NCBI RefSeq assembly: GCF_000269865.1
Contig: NZ_AKKV01000027.1
Coordinates: forward strand, 1-64,000
DNA from: Fictibacillus macauensis ZFHKF-1
GTDB lineage: Bacteria; Bacillota; Bacilli; Bacillales; Fictibacillaceae
Direction of reading: 5' to 3'
DNA: 64,000 nucleotides
Shown: positions 35,733 to 46,473 of the stretch, piece by piece
Position numbering within the stretch: the stretch's first letter is position 1
Layout of the letters: each line of letters begins with the position of its first letter
Made by a program: the position numbers and the translations under genes
The notes under the pieces: model-generated
The model's database searches: none
What the model was told of the DNA's origin: nothing
The model's input: the letters and a program-made list of their open reading frames with translations, nothing else

Positions 35733-38489
35733 ATGAATTACAAAGACACATTGCTTATGCCGAAAACAGAATTTCCTATGCGAGGAAATTTACCACAACG
35801 TGAACCTGATATTCAACAAAAGTGGGAAGAATTAAACATTTATGAGAAAGTTCAAAACCATACGAAAGGACGTCCAACATTCATTCTTCATGATGGTCCT
35901 CCGTATGCAAATGGTGACATTCATGTTGGACATGCTGAAAATAAAATCTTAAAAGATATGATTGTTCGCTATAAATCAATGGCAGGTTTTCATGCACCTT
36001 ATGTACCAGGTTGGGATACACATGGTTTGCCGATTGAAACAGCACTTACGAAAAGCGGAAAAGTGAAACGTAAAGAAATGTCTGTTGCTGAATTTAGAAA
36101 ACGTTGTGAAGAATATGCGTTAACGCAAGTCGATCGTCAGCGCACGCAATTTAAACGTCTTGGCGTTCGTGGAGATTGGGAAAATCCTTACATTACACTA
36201 GATAAAAGCTTTGAAGCTCGTCAAATTGAAGTGTTTGGTGAGATGGTGAAAAAAGGCTATATTTACAAAGGATTGAAACCTGTTTATTGGTCTCCTTCTT
36301 CGGAATCAGCGCTTGCGGAAGCAGAAATTGAATATCATGATAAGCGATCAGCTTCGATTTATGTTGCTTTTCCTGTAAAAGAAGGAAAAGGCGTATTGCA
36401 AGAGGATGTTAGCATTGTTATTTGGACAACAACTCCGTGGACCATTCCAGCTAACTTAGGAATTTCTGTTCATCCTGATCTTGACTATGTGGTTGTCAAT
36501 GCAGATGGACGTAAACTGCTTGTTGCCGAGGCGCTTGTAGAAACGCTTACGAAAGAATTAGAGTGGAAGGACGTTTCTGTTGTTGCGCAGATGAAAGGTC
36601 AAGAGCTAGAACATATTGTTGCGAGTCACCCGCTTTATGAAAGAGATTCACTTGTCATGCTGGGTGATCATGTTACAACGGATGCCGGTACGGGATGTGT
36701 TCATACGGCACCAGGACACGGGGAAGATGACTTTTTAGTCGGAAAACGATATGGACTTGACGTTCTTTGCCCAGTGGATGATCGTGGCGTAATGACGAAA
36801 GAAGCACCAGGCTTTGAAGGCTTGTTTTATGATGAAGCAAATAAGCCAATTACAGAGCAACTAACAGAAGCAGGCGCTTTACTCAAGCTAAGCTTTATTA
36901 CGCACTCGTATCCACATGATTGGCGCACAAAAAAACCAGTTATTTTCCGCGCAACGGCGCAATGGTTCGCTTCTATTAAAGGCATGCGTGATGACATTTT
37001 GCAGGCAATTGCCGATGTAAAATGGATTCCTCATTGGGGAGAAACGCGCCTCTTTAACATGATGAAAGATCGTGAAGATTGGTGTATTTCGCGCCAACGT
37101 GCGTGGGGTGTTCCAATTCCTGTCTTTTATGGTGAAGACGGTGAAGCAATCATGACAGAGGAGACAATCAATCATGTCGTGCAATTGTTCCGTGAACACG
37201 GATCGAACATTTGGTTTGAACGTGAAGCGAAAGATCTTCTTCCAGAAGGATTTACGTCTAGTCATAGTCCAAACGGTCGTTTCTCTAAAGAAACGGATAT
37301 TATGGACGTATGGTTCGACTCTGGTTCGTCCCATTGGAGCGTGCTTGAAGAGCGCGAAGACTTAACCCGCCCAGCAGATCTTTATCTAGAAGGATCTGAT
37401 CAATACCGTGGATGGTTTAACTCGTCTCTTTCTACATCGGTTGCTATTACAGGTAAAGCACCTTATAAGACGGTTTTAAGTCATGGATTTGTTCTTGATG
37501 GTGAAGGTAGAAAAATGAGTAAGTCTGTTGGTAATGTAATGGATCCAATTAAAGTAATGAATCAACTAGGCGCAGATATTCTTCGTCTGTGGGTTTCTTC
37601 CGTTGATTATCAAGCAGATGTTCGTGTTTCTGATGATATTTTAAAACAAGTCGCAGAAGTGTATCGTAAAATTCGTAACACGCTTCGTTTCTTGCTTGGT
37701 AACTTGCACGGTTTTGATCCAGCAAAACATAGTGTTTCGTATGAGAACCTAGGTGAGCTTGATCAATATATGATTGTAAAATTGAATAAATTAATTGACC
37801 GTGTCAAAACAGCCTACGATGAGTATCAATTTTTATCAGTATACACAGCGATTCATACGTTCTGTACCATTGATTTATCCTCATTTTATATGGATATTGC
37901 GAAAGATACGTTATACATTCAAGCTGAGGATGACCCTAAGCGCCGTAATATTCAAACAGTGTTATATCAAGCGTTAGTTGCTATTACAAAGCTCGTTGCG
38001 CCAATCTTAGCGCATACATCTGATGAAGTATGGCAGCACATTCCGGGTGTAGAAGAAGAAAGCGTACAGCTAAGTAATTTACCAGTGGCTGTAAGCTATG
38101 ATGGGGAAGAAGCATTGCTACAAAAATGGGATGTCTTTATGAATCTGCGTGATGAAGTATTGAAGGCACTTGAACAAGCTCGTAATGAAAAGGTGATTGG
38201 TAAGTCGTTAACGGCATCCGTTACCCTTTATGGTGATGCAGACGTCAAAGCATTACTTGAATCTATTGCGGATCTTAATAAAACACTCATTGTTTCAGAA
38301 GCGACAGTCGGTGGTGTGAAAGCAGACGCACCAAGCGATGCACAAGCATTTGAGCATTTACATGTTGTAGTGAAACAAGCAGAAGGTGAAACGTGTGAAC
38401 GTTGCTGGACTGTTACGTCTGACGTTGGTACAGACCAGAAGCATCCAACACTTTGCGCATCTTGTGCAGAGGTTGTTGAAAAATTATAA
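35733..38489 (+). CDS. ileS: Isoleucine--tRNA ligase
   Basis: A 918-residue class I aminoacyl-tRNA synthetase. The ATP motif HVGH (in [18 protein letters not shown]) is near residue 67, the CP1 editing domain spans about 200-400 ([29 protein letters not shown]), and [11 protein letters not shown] is near 593. A C-terminal zinc site is seen in CERCW and CASC. This is the usual bacterial (mupirocin-sensitive type) length. AGGAGGGG precedes ATG 35733. Confidence 0.97.
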   Translation: MNYKDTLLMPKTEFPMRGNLPQREPDIQQKWEELNIYEKVQNHTKGRPTFILHDGPPYANGDIHVGHAENKILKDMIVRYKSMAGFHAPYVPGWDTHGLPIETALTKSGKVKRKEMSVAEFRKRCEEYALTQVDRQRTQFKRLGVRGDWENPYITLDKSFEARQIEVFGEMVKKGYIYKGLKPVYWSPSSESALAEAEIEYHDKRSASIYVAFPVKEGKGVLQEDVSIVIWTTTPWTIPANLGISVHPDLDYVVVNADGRKLLVAEALVETLTKELEWKDVSVVAQMKGQELEHIVASHPLYERDSLVMLGDHVTTDAGTGCVHTAPGHGEDDFLVGKRYGLDVLCPVDDRGVMTKEAPGFEGLFYDEANKPITEQLTEAGALLKLSFITHSYPHDWRTKKPVIFRATAQWFASIKGMRDDILQAIADVKWIPHWGETRLFNMMKDREDWCISRQRAWGVPIPVFYGEDGEAIMTEETINHVVQLFREHGSNIWFEREAKDLLPEGFTSSHSPNGRFSKETDIMDVWFDSGSSHWSVLEEREDLTRPADLYLEGSDQYRGWFNSSLSTSVAITGKAPYKTVLSHGFVLDGEGRKMSKSVGNVMDPIKVMNQLGADILRLWVSSVDYQADVRVSDDILKQVAEVYRKIRNTLRFLLGNLHGFDPAKHSVSYENLGELDQYMIVKLNKLIDRVKTAYDEYQFLSVYTAIHTFCTIDLSSFYMDIAKDTLYIQAEDDPKRRNIQTVLYQALVAITKLVAPILAHTSDEVWQHIPGVEEESVQLSNLPVAVSYDGEEALLQKWDVFMNLRDEVLKALEQARNEKVIGKSLTASVTLYGDADVKALLESIADLNKTLIVSEATVGGVKADAPSDAQAFEHLHVVVKQAEGETCERCWTVTSDVGTDQKHPTLCASCAEVVEKL

Positions 38490-38501
38490 AAGCTAGCTAG
38501 C

Positions 38502-38545
38502 AAATCTCATGATCAGGACCAAGCTGATCATGAGATTTTTTTTGA
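38502..38545 (+). terminator. Terminator after ileS
   Basis: A perfect 15-bp stem (38502-38516 with 38524-38538), a 7-nt loop and a T tail. Confidence 0.92.
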
Positions 38546-38602
38546 AGGACATTCACGTTTTTTCGCTCATTCCCATAGTTTAGGGCAATGAGGAGGAGAA
38601 GC

Positions 38603-39337
38603 ATGAGTGTTTTGTATGATAATGAATCTGTTAAAATGTTACGAGCAAACTGGCAGGTAGACGCTTATGAAGCGTTTGTAAATAAAATGCTTCATAAACA
38701 AGAAAAGTTTCCATGTGTACCTGCCATACAAGGGCTGTTAGCCAATGAGCTTCGCTTTGGCTTTATAGAGCATGCCTCTCTAGAAACGATGGGAACACAA
38801 TTTGCTCAGTTGCTGACCGAATACAATGCTATCGCGCGAGAAACGGGGAACTACGCGGCGCTTATTGTTTTTTGTGGCCCAGGTAAGGAGAATTCAATCG
38901 AGGCGTATGAAGAGACATTTTGGCGTTTGCTCGAAGAGACGACTTCTCTGGATGAAGTACCATGGCCAGAAGCTATTCCCCATGATCCACATCATCATGC
39001 GTGGGAGTTTTGTTTTGGGCAAGAACCTTATTTTGTTTACTGTGCGACCCCGTTGCATGAAATGCGACAAAGTCGTTATTTTCCATATTTAATGTTTGCT
39101 TTAACACCGCGATGGGTGCTTACTCAATTTAATGAAAATAAAAAACGAGCGGAGAAAATGTCAAAGCATATTCGAGAACGACTTGTCGCCTATGATCATG
39201 CGCCCATTCATCCGGACTTAAATCAGTATGGAAATAGCGATAACCATGAATGGAAGCAATACTTTTTACGTGATGATGAACAGCGTCTCTCGAAATGTCC
39301 GTTCCATCACCTATGGACAGAGCAAAAGCAATCATAA
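38603..39337 (+). CDS. YqcI/YcgG-family protein
   Basis: A 244-residue protein of the YqcI/YcgG family. Seen are EETFWRLLEE, HHHAWEFCFGQEPYFVYCATP, SRYFPYLMFALTPRWVL, an R-x-R-x3-YD-x4-HPDL segment and a C-terminal CPFHHLW. A few characterised relatives in natural-product pathways are heme-dependent arginine N-hydroxylases; the housekeeping members in Bacillus have no proven function, so no activity is claimed here. ATG 38603 is preceded by GGAGGAGAAG; ATG 38588 lies upstream of it. It has its own terminator and occupies the ileS-lspA gap, where B. subtilis has ylyA. Confidence 0.85.
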   Translation: MSVLYDNESVKMLRANWQVDAYEAFVNKMLHKQEKFPCVPAIQGLLANELRFGFIEHASLETMGTQFAQLLTEYNAIARETGNYAALIVFCGPGKENSIEAYEETFWRLLEETTSLDEVPWPEAIPHDPHHHAWEFCFGQEPYFVYCATPLHEMRQSRYFPYLMFALTPRWVLTQFNENKKRAEKMSKHIRERLVAYDHAPIHPDLNQYGNSDNHEWKQYFLRDDEQRLSKCPFHHLWTEQKQS

Positions 39338-39341
39338 ATGT

Positions 39342-39385
39342 CAAAAGAAGCCACTTCTTGTCTTAAAAGAAGGGCTTCTTTTGCT
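39342..39385 (+). terminator. Terminator after the YqcI/YcgG gene
   Basis: A long stem, 39342-39352 with 39373-39383, extended inward by 39354-39359 with 39367-39372. The T tail is short. Confidence 0.75.
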
Positions 39386-39412
39386 GTTAAGCCATTTATT
39401 TTATTTCTTACA

Positions 39413-39442
39413 TTGTGCTTTCTACGCTCGCTATGCTAAAAT
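39413..39442 (+). promoter_or_regulatory. Promoter of lspA
   Basis: TTGTGC (39413-39418), an 18-bp spacer and an extended -10, TGC-TAAAAT (hexamer 39437-39442), about 36 bp before the lspA start. Confidence 0.55.
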
Positions 39443-39477
39443 TTTAGAAGACTAACTAAGGAATCGGAGGAAAAATC

Positions 39478-39960
39478 GTGATCTATTACCTGATTGCACT
39501 TTTAGTGCTGGCCATTGATCAGGCATCCAAATGGTGGATTGTTAAAAACATGCATTATGGAGAAAGTCGCACAGTGATTGAAAATGTTTTTTACATTACG
39601 TCTCATCGTAACCGAGGTGCTGCATTTGGTATTTTGCAAAATCAAATGTGGTTTTTTATCATCATTACGTTAGTCGTCATTGCTGTGTTAGTATACTACA
39701 TGCAAAAACAACGTAATGGTCAGCCATTATTAAAAATAGCACTAGGACTCGTGCTTGGTGGGGCAATTGGTAATTTCTTAGATCGTATCGTGAGAAAAGA
39801 AGTTGTTGACTTTATGGACATACGATTAGGTGCTTATCACTATCCTATTTTTAATATTGCAGATTCGGCCCTTGTAGTTGGTGTAATACTATTATTTATC
39901 TATGTCATTATGGATAGCAAGCAAAAGAAGGAGAACGTGAATGGAGCACATCGAAGTTAG
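39478..39960 (+). CDS. lspA: Lipoprotein signal peptidase (signal peptidase II)
   Basis: A 160-residue polytopic aspartic protease with four membrane segments that removes signal peptides from diacylglyceryl prolipoproteins. Family motifs are present: [23 protein letters not shown] with VVDFMDI, and [11 protein letters not shown], which holds a catalytic aspartate. The GTG start follows GGAGGAAA. It overlaps rluD by 20 bases. Confidence 0.96.
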   Translation: MIYYLIALLVLAIDQASKWWIVKNMHYGESRTVIENVFYITSHRNRGAAFGILQNQMWFFIIITLVVIAVLVYYMQKQRNGQPLLKIALGLVLGGAIGNFLDRIVRKEVVDFMDIRLGAYHYPIFNIADSALVVGVILLFIYVIMDSKQKKENVNGAHRS

Positions 39961-40852
39961 AATAGAAGAGCAAGCACAAGGAGAACGTATTGATAAAGTC
40001 GTAACGTCCTATCGTCCACAATGGTCTCGTTCCCAAGTACAAACGTGGATTAAAGAAGGCGCAATTACTGTAGACGGTAAACAAATAAAAACAAATTATA
40101 AAGTAAGTGCAGGTGAAGTCGTAACGATTATTGTACCAGATCCTGTTACGTTAGATGTTGAACCAGAGGAAATGAATCTGGAAATCGTTTACGAAGATGG
40201 GGATGTTCTTGTTGTGAACAAGCCACGTGGCATGGTTGTTCATCCAGCCCCAGGGAATTATTCAGGAACACTCGTAAACGGCTTAATGGCCCACTGCCGT
40301 GATTTATCAGGAATTAATGGTGTACTTCGTCCAGGCATTGTCCATCGCATCGATAAAGATACGACAGGATTATTAATGGTTGCTAAAAATGATATGGCAC
40401 ATGAATCACTCGTCAATCAATTGAAAGCAAAAACGACCACTCGTAAATACAAAGCGATTGTACATGGCAACATGCCTCATGATCGCGGAACGATAGATGC
40501 GCCTATTGGTCGCGATAAAAGTGATCGTCAGCGCATGACTGTAACGGATGAAAATAGTCGAGACGCTATTACACATTTTCGTGTTTTAGAACGTTTTCCT
40601 GATTTTACGTTCGTTGAATGTCAGTTGGAAACAGGGCGTACTCATCAAATTCGTGTGCATTTAAAATATATTGGATTCCCACTTGCTGGCGATCCGAAGT
40701 ATGGACCAAAAAAGACATTAGACATTAACGGACAAGCATTACATGCTGGTGTGTTAGGATTTGATCATCCTCGTACCGGTGAATATATGGAATTTGAAGT
40801 ACCGTTACCATCTGATATGGAAACGTTGCTTGAGCAACTAAGAAATAAATAG
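39941..40852 (+). CDS. rluD: 23S rRNA pseudouridine synthase, RluA/RluD family (YlyB)
   Basis: A 303-residue enzyme with an N-terminal S4 domain ([23 protein letters not shown]) and an RluA-type pseudouridine synthase domain with the catalytic aspartate in [16 protein letters not shown] (near residue 138) and [12 protein letters not shown]. By position between lspA and pyrR it is B. subtilis YlyB. It probably modifies helix 69 of 23S rRNA; the exact targets are inferred from the family. Confidence 0.92.
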   Translation: MEHIEVRIEEQAQGERIDKVVTSYRPQWSRSQVQTWIKEGAITVDGKQIKTNYKVSAGEVVTIIVPDPVTLDVEPEEMNLEIVYEDGDVLVVNKPRGMVVHPAPGNYSGTLVNGLMAHCRDLSGINGVLRPGIVHRIDKDTTGLLMVAKNDMAHESLVNQLKAKTTTRKYKAIVHGNMPHDRGTIDAPIGRDKSDRQRMTVTDENSRDAITHFRVLERFPDFTFVECQLETGRTHQIRVHLKYIGFPLAGDPKYGPKKTLDINGQALHAGVLGFDHPRTGEYMEFEVPLPSDMETLLEQLRNK

Positions 40853-40853
40853 G

Positions 40854-40882
40854 TTGACAAGTTAGCTAACGTTTGGCATACT
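40854..40882 (+). promoter_or_regulatory. SigmaA promoter of the pyr operon
   Basis: TTGACA (40854-40859), a 17-bp spacer and CATACT (40877-40882). Transcription should begin near 40889. Confidence 0.88.
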
Positions 40883-40900
40883 ACTTGTAATTAAACATGA

Positions 40901-41555
<655 letters not shown>

Positions 41556-41573
41556 GAGTAAGTGAATAAGTAA

Positions 41574-41691
41574 TCCCTTTAAATAAAGTCCAGAGAGGCT
41601 TGCAAGGGAGGTCGCAAATCTGTGCACAGTGCTTTGCTATGTACAGGTCTGCTTAATGTAACCTCCTTTGCGGCAAAGGAGGTATTTTTTT
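41574..41691 (+). promoter_or_regulatory. PyrR attenuator 2 (before pyrP)
   Basis: A consensus PyrR loop AGTCCAGAGAGGCT (41587-41600) is closed by TCCCTT/AAGGGA (41574-41579 with 41604-41609). The antiterminator pairs 41602-41612 with 41661-41671. The terminator pairs 41661-41670 with 41674-41683 and has a T run. The terminator 3' arm contains AAAGGAGGT, the pyrP ribosome site. Confidence 0.93.
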
Positions 41692-43017
41692 ATGGAAAAA
41701 CAAAAACAACATGAAAACGCAATACTCGCTGTACGGGACGTACCAAAGCCATTACAGTGGGTCACGCTCAGCTTACAACATTTATTTGCGATGTTCGGTG
41801 CAACCGTACTTGTCCCCTTTTTAGTACACCTTGATCCGGGGGTGGCGCTCGTTTCAAGTGGGTTATCAACACTTGCTTACATTGTGATCACAAAAGGACG
41901 GATACCAGCGTACCTTGGATCTTCCTTCGCCTTTATATCACCGATTTTAGCGGTAAAAGCTTTCGGTGGACCAGAGGCAGCAATGATGGGATCCTTTCTT
42001 GTCGGTCTCGTCTACGGTGTAGTAGCCCTCCTTATAAAAACAACAGGGCTTTCATGGCTTATGAAAATTATGCCACCAATCGTCGTTGGACCGGTCATTA
42101 TTGTAATCGGTCTTGGCTTATCACGAACAGCTATCAATAATGCGATGAATGATCCGTTGACACAGCACTATAGCTTAGCCCATTTTACCGTCGCACTGGT
42201 CACTCTTGGCGCTACAATTCTCTGTATGATGTATCTAAAAGGAATTTTTTCCATCATTCCCATACTGATCGGCATTATCACAGGTTATTGTTATGCAATG
42301 TCGCAAGGAATGGTTGATTTATCAAAAGTTGCTGCGGCTCATTTTTTCAGCATGCCGCACTTCTTAATTCCTTATGTGGACTATTCACCAAGCATTACAG
42401 GCTCTGTCGCTCTTATTATGATGCCAGTCGCTATTGTAACGATCGCCGAACATTTAGGCCATCAACTCGTTTTAAGTAAAGTGGTTGGGCAAAATTTCAT
42501 TGAGCAGCCTGGCCTGCATCGCTCCATCCTGGGAGATGGAGCAGGGATTGTCATTGGGTCTTTAATAGGTGGCCCACCAGTAACGACCTATGGTGAAAAC
42601 ATTGGGGTGCTTGCGATCACCCGCGTATTCTCTGTATTTGTGATCGGCGGAGCTGCTGTAGCTGCAATCTTATTCGGCTTCTCAGGCAAAATTACAGCGC
42701 TTATTAGCTCTGTTCCTACCGCAGTCATGGGTGGTGTATCCATTTTACTGTTTGGAATAATTGCCTCATCAGGCTTGCGGATGTTAATTGACAATAAAGT
42801 GGACTTCGGCAACAAACGCAACTTAGTCATCGCTTCTGTTATTTTAGTAACAGGCATTGGTGGCGCAGCGCTACACTTTACAAAAACGTTAGAACTGTCT
42901 GGTATGGCGCTGTCTACAGTGCTAGGGGTGACATTGAACCTCATTTTACCAGGAAGAGAAGCTGCTGCACCATCACTACTTGAAACAGAGGCGAAAAAGC
43001 GTTCGGTTGCTTCATAA
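41692..43017 (+). CDS. pyrP: Uracil permease
   Basis: A 441-residue nucleobase:cation symporter of the NCS2/UraA family with about 14 membrane segments. LQHLFAMFGATVLVPFL at the N terminus, the half-helix region AYLGSSFAFISPI, and the later IAEHLGHQLVLSK and GGPPVTTYGENIG match UraA/PyrP. It imports uracil by proton symport. ATG 41692 directly follows the attenuator T run, with the ribosome site inside the terminator stem 8 bases upstream. Confidence 0.95.
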   Translation: MEKQKQHENAILAVRDVPKPLQWVTLSLQHLFAMFGATVLVPFLVHLDPGVALVSSGLSTLAYIVITKGRIPAYLGSSFAFISPILAVKAFGGPEAAMMGSFLVGLVYGVVALLIKTTGLSWLMKIMPPIVVGPVIIVIGLGLSRTAINNAMNDPLTQHYSLAHFTVALVTLGATILCMMYLKGIFSIIPILIGIITGYCYAMSQGMVDLSKVAAAHFFSMPHFLIPYVDYSPSITGSVALIMMPVAIVTIAEHLGHQLVLSKVVGQNFIEQPGLHRSILGDGAGIVIGSLIGGPPVTTYGENIGVLAITRVFSVFVIGGAAVAAILFGFSGKITALISSVPTAVMGGVSILLFGIIASSGLRMLIDNKVDFGNKRNLVIASVILVTGIGGAALHFTKTLELSGMALSTVLGVTLNLILPGREAAAPSLLETEAKKRSVAS

Positions 43018-43029
43018 CCAAATAAGTTT

Positions 43030-43151
43030 CACCTTTTAAAGAAGTACGAGAGACTTCCAAGGGTGAGTGTGCGTAACAAAGGAGAAGCATTTTCGCTTCC
43101 TTTGTTAGGCTGCGCCCTGACATCAAACCGATGAGATCAGGGCGTTTTTTT
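43030..43151 (+). promoter_or_regulatory. PyrR attenuator 3 (before pyrB)
   Basis: The PyrR-type loop is AGTACGAGAGACTT (43043-43056), closed by a TCACCTT/AAGGGTGA stem; it has A where the consensus AGTCC has its first C. An antiterminator hairpin spans about 43059-43118. The terminator has outer arms CGCCCTGA (43113-43120) and TCAGGGCG (43137-43144) plus a T run. Confidence 0.88.
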
Positions 43152-43185
43152 ATCTACGATACATAAAAAAAGGAGCTGACTGTCT

Positions 43186-44103
43186 TTGAAGCATTTACGA
43201 AGTGTAGACGACTTATCAACTTGGGAAATAGAGCAACTATTGCACGATGCTACGATGTTTGCAAAAGGAGAGCAATGGGCACCAGCGGCACAAACGTTTA
43301 TTGCTAACTTATTTTTTGAACCGAGTACGCGAACGAAAATGAGCTTTGAAGCAGCAGAACGAAAATTAGGATTAGAAGTTTTACAATTTGAAGCCTCCAT
43401 GTCAAGTACGCAAAAAGGAGAAACGCTGTATGACAGTGTGAAAACATTAGAAGCAATCGGTGCGAACGCCGTAGTCATTCGTCATCAGCAAGATCGGTAT
43501 TTTGAAGACCTTGTTGAAAACATCCAAATCCCCATAATAAATGCAGGAGATGGATGCGGTCATCATCCGACGCAATCGTTGCTCGACCTCTTAACCATTC
43601 AACAAGAATTTATCGTACTTCAAGGATTAACGGTCGTTATTGCCGGCGATATTCGGCATAGTCGCGTCGCCAGGTCCAATGCGTCTTTATTAAAACGAAT
43701 GGGTGCCAACGTTTATTTTTCAGGACCCGAAGAATGGTTTCAACATAACGATGAGCCTTACATGACGATGGATGAAGCTGTTGAAAAAGCAGATGTACTC
43801 ATGCTGCTGCGCATTCAGCATGAGCGCCATCAGGAGAAAAGTACAGTAACGACGGCCGCTTATCATCAACGATACGGTTTAACAGTAGAGCGAGAAAAGA
43901 AAATGAAGCCAACGAGCATTATTATGCACCCCGCCCCTGTCAATCGCGGGGTAGAGATTGCGCATGAGCTCGTTGAATGCAGCCGCTCACGTATTTTTAA
44001 GCAAATGAATAACGGTGTATACGTTCGTATGGCCGTCCTAAAATGGGCATTGGAACAGCAAAAGGAGGAAAAAGTCGATGGGTATTCTATTAGTGGAAGG
44101 TAA
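43186..44103 (+). CDS. pyrB: Aspartate carbamoyltransferase
   Basis: A 305-residue catalytic chain that condenses carbamoyl phosphate and aspartate. The carbamoyl-phosphate loop [13 protein letters not shown] is near residue 44; [21 protein letters not shown] and [11 protein letters not shown] follow. There is no regulatory PyrI gene, as in other Bacillus. The TTG start at 43186 follows AAAGGAG by 10 bases and gives MKHLRSV, matching family N termini. It overlaps pyrC by 26 bases. Confidence 0.96.
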   Translation: MKHLRSVDDLSTWEIEQLLHDATMFAKGEQWAPAAQTFIANLFFEPSTRTKMSFEAAERKLGLEVLQFEASMSSTQKGETLYDSVKTLEAIGANAVVIRHQQDRYFEDLVENIQIPIINAGDGCGHHPTQSLLDLLTIQQEFIVLQGLTVVIAGDIRHSRVARSNASLLKRMGANVYFSGPEEWFQHNDEPYMTMDEAVEKADVLMLLRIQHERHQEKSTVTTAAYHQRYGLTVEREKKMKPTSIIMHPAPVNRGVEIAHELVECSRSRIFKQMNNGVYVRMAVLKWALEQQKEEKVDGYSISGR

Positions 44104-45364
44104 CGTGTTAGACGGGAACAATGGAATGCAACAAGTAGATCTTTTAATGGAAGAAGGCATGATCACGAAGATGGGAACGCATCTTAGCAGAGAAGGTCAT
44201 GAAGTTATATCCGTTCGTAATCAATTAATCATTCCAGGGATGGTAGATTTACATGTTCATCTACGAGAGCCGGGTGGTGAACAGAAAGAAACGATTGCTA
44301 CCGGAACGAAGGCAGCTGCCAAAGGTGGATTTACCACCATCGCTGCCATGCCAAATACACGTCCAGTTCCAGATTCGCCATTGTATATGCAGCAATTGAC
44401 CGAAGTGATCGCAAAGGATGCCCACGTTCGTGTCCTTCCTTATGGATCAATTACCGTTCGACAGGCTGGGAAGGAATTAACAAACTTTCAAGCGCTAAAG
44501 AAAAGCGGAGCCTTTGCTTTTACCGATGATGGGGTCGGTATTCAGTCTGCTCATATGATGTTGCAAGCCATGAAGGCTGCCAAAGAACAGGAGGCCGTTA
44601 TTGTTGCTCATTGCGAGGAGAATACGCTTATTCAAAAAGGTTGTGTTCATGAAGGGACCTTTTCAAAAACGCATGATTTACCAGGCATTCCTTCCGTATG
44701 TGAAGCTGTGCAAATTGCGCGAGACGTTCTACTCGCTGAAGCTTCTGGAGCGCGTTATCACGTTTGTCACGTCAGTACGAAAGAATCCATTCGTGTGATA
44801 AAAGATGCTAAAGCTAGCGGTATTGCTGTAACAGCAGAAGTAACACCGCATCATCTGTTGTTATGTGAAGAGGATATTCCAAGCGCTGATCCCCTTTTTA
44901 AAATGAATCCGCCGCTGCGTTCAAAAGAAGATCGAGACGCATTGCTTGAAGCATTTAAAACAGGTGTTATTGATTTTTTAGCGACCGATCATGCGCCACA
45001 TACAGAAGAAGAAAAACAACAAGATATGACGTTAGCGCCATTTGGAATTACTGGTTTAGAAACGGCTTTTCCTCTTCTATACACACATCTTGTTCTACAA
45101 GGGAAAATCTCGTTGCAACAATTAGTAGACGGCTTTACATCCTCACCGGCAAAAGCATTTCAACTTCCATATGGCACGCTTACAATTGGGGCTGTTGCGG
45201 ATGTGACGGTCATTGACTTGCAAGCAGAAGAAACCATTGATCCTACAACGTTTGCATCAAAAGGAAAAAACACACCGTTTGCTGGGTGGCGTTGTAAAGG
45301 CTGGCCGCAGTTAACAATTGTAGCAGGAACGATTGTTTATAAAAAAGAGGGGGTTGCGATATGA
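44078..45364 (+). CDS. pyrC: Dihydroorotase
   Basis: A 428-residue amidohydrolase of the class I dihydroorotase type. The metal ligands are in [11 protein letters not shown] (near residue 58), a carboxylation-type region around residue 150 (where AFTDDGVG replaces the lysine in this class), HCEEN, HVCHVST and [12 protein letters not shown]. It cyclises carbamoyl aspartate. AAAGGAGGA in the pyrB 3' end serves as ribosome site. Confidence 0.95.
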   Translation: MGILLVEGNVLDGNNGMQQVDLLMEEGMITKMGTHLSREGHEVISVRNQLIIPGMVDLHVHLREPGGEQKETIATGTKAAAKGGFTTIAAMPNTRPVPDSPLYMQQLTEVIAKDAHVRVLPYGSITVRQAGKELTNFQALKKSGAFAFTDDGVGIQSAHMMLQAMKAAKEQEAVIVAHCEENTLIQKGCVHEGTFSKTHDLPGIPSVCEAVQIARDVLLAEASGARYHVCHVSTKESIRVIKDAKASGIAVTAEVTPHHLLLCEEDIPSADPLFKMNPPLRSKEDRDALLEAFKTGVIDFLATDHAPHTEEEKQQDMTLAPFGITGLETAFPLLYTHLVLQGKISLQQLVDGFTSSPAKAFQLPYGTLTIGAVADVTVIDLQAEETIDPTTFASKGKNTPFAGWRCKGWPQLTIVAGTIVYKKEGVAI

Positions 45365-46473
45365 AACGCACATTACTGCTAGAAGATGGCACGATGTTTA
45401 CAGGAAGTGGTTTTGGTAGTGAATACGACAGAGCAGGAGAGGTCGTCTTTAATACAGGAATGACAGGGTATCAAGAAATTTTATCTGATCCTTCGTATTG
45501 CGGACAAATCGTTACGCTTACCTACCCACTAATCGGTAATTATGGAGTGAATCGAAAAGATTTTGAATCGATCTCTCCAGCTGTTCATGGCTTGATTGTC
45601 CATGAACATTGCCCGCTGCCAAGTCATCATGAGAGCATGGGCACGTTGGATGAGTTATTGAAAGTCAAACAAATTCCTGGACTGTCAGGCATTGATACAC
45701 GTAAGCTTACACGTCTCATTCGCCGCTATGGTACATTGCGAGGGAAATTCATTACAGGCGAGTTATCAAACATTGAAGAACAATTACAACAGCTGCAACA
45801 AAGTGCTACGAACCACCATCATGTAGCGACAGTGTCAACAAGCACACCGTATCATATGCCCAATACAGGCAAGCGCGTCGTTGTAGTTGATTATGGTGTA
45901 AAAAGTGGCATTCTTCGCGAACTATCAAAACGTGGTTTAGACGTTATTGTCGTTCCATACAATGTGACAGCGGAGAGCATCTTGTTACTAAATCCCGACG
46001 GTGTGTTGTTAAGCAATGGACCAGGAGATCCAAAAGATGTGCCAGAAGCACTGCCTATGATTAACGCCATACTAGAGCAAAATATTCCACTTTTCGGTAT
46101 TTGTTTAGGTCATCAACTATTAGCACTGGCTTGTGGGGGCAATACAGAAAAGTTAACGTTTGGCCATCGAGGTTCCAATCACCCAGTGCGTGAAATTGCA
46201 ACAGGTAAAATTACAATGACGGCTCAAAATCATGGCTATGCCGTTCGTAAAGAGTCGTTGTCAACAACAGAGCTACTTCTGACGCATGAAGCGGTAAATG
46301 ATGAAACAGTTGAAGGCTTAGCGCACAAAACGAAACGTGCTTTTTCTGTCCAATATCATCCGGAAGCTTCTCCAGGTCCAATGGATGCAAATCTACTATT
46401 TGAACAGTTTCAAAGCCTTATGGAAGCGGAAAAAAGAGAGGAGAATGAACAATGCCTAAACGTACAGATATAA
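45361..46473 (+). CDS. pyrAA: Carbamoyl-phosphate synthase small (glutaminase) subunit, pyrimidine-specific
   Basis: A 370-residue CarA-type protein: an N-terminal CPSase-specific domain ([30 protein letters not shown]) and a C-terminal class I glutamine amidotransferase, with the nucleophile in [13 protein letters not shown] (near residue 244) and [11 protein letters not shown]. It overlaps pyrC by 4 bases and carB by 22. Confidence 0.96.
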   Translation: MKRTLLLEDGTMFTGSGFGSEYDRAGEVVFNTGMTGYQEILSDPSYCGQIVTLTYPLIGNYGVNRKDFESISPAVHGLIVHEHCPLPSHHESMGTLDELLKVKQIPGLSGIDTRKLTRLIRRYGTLRGKFITGELSNIEEQLQQLQQSATNHHHVATVSTSTPYHMPNTGKRVVVVDYGVKSGILRELSKRGLDVIVVPYNVTAESILLLNPDGVLLSNGPGDPKDVPEALPMINAILEQNIPLFGICLGHQLLALACGGNTEKLTFGHRGSNHPVREIATGKITMTAQNHGYAVRKESLSTTELLLTHEAVNDETVEGLAHKTKRAFSVQYHPEASPGPMDANLLFEQFQSLMEAEKREENEQCLNVQI

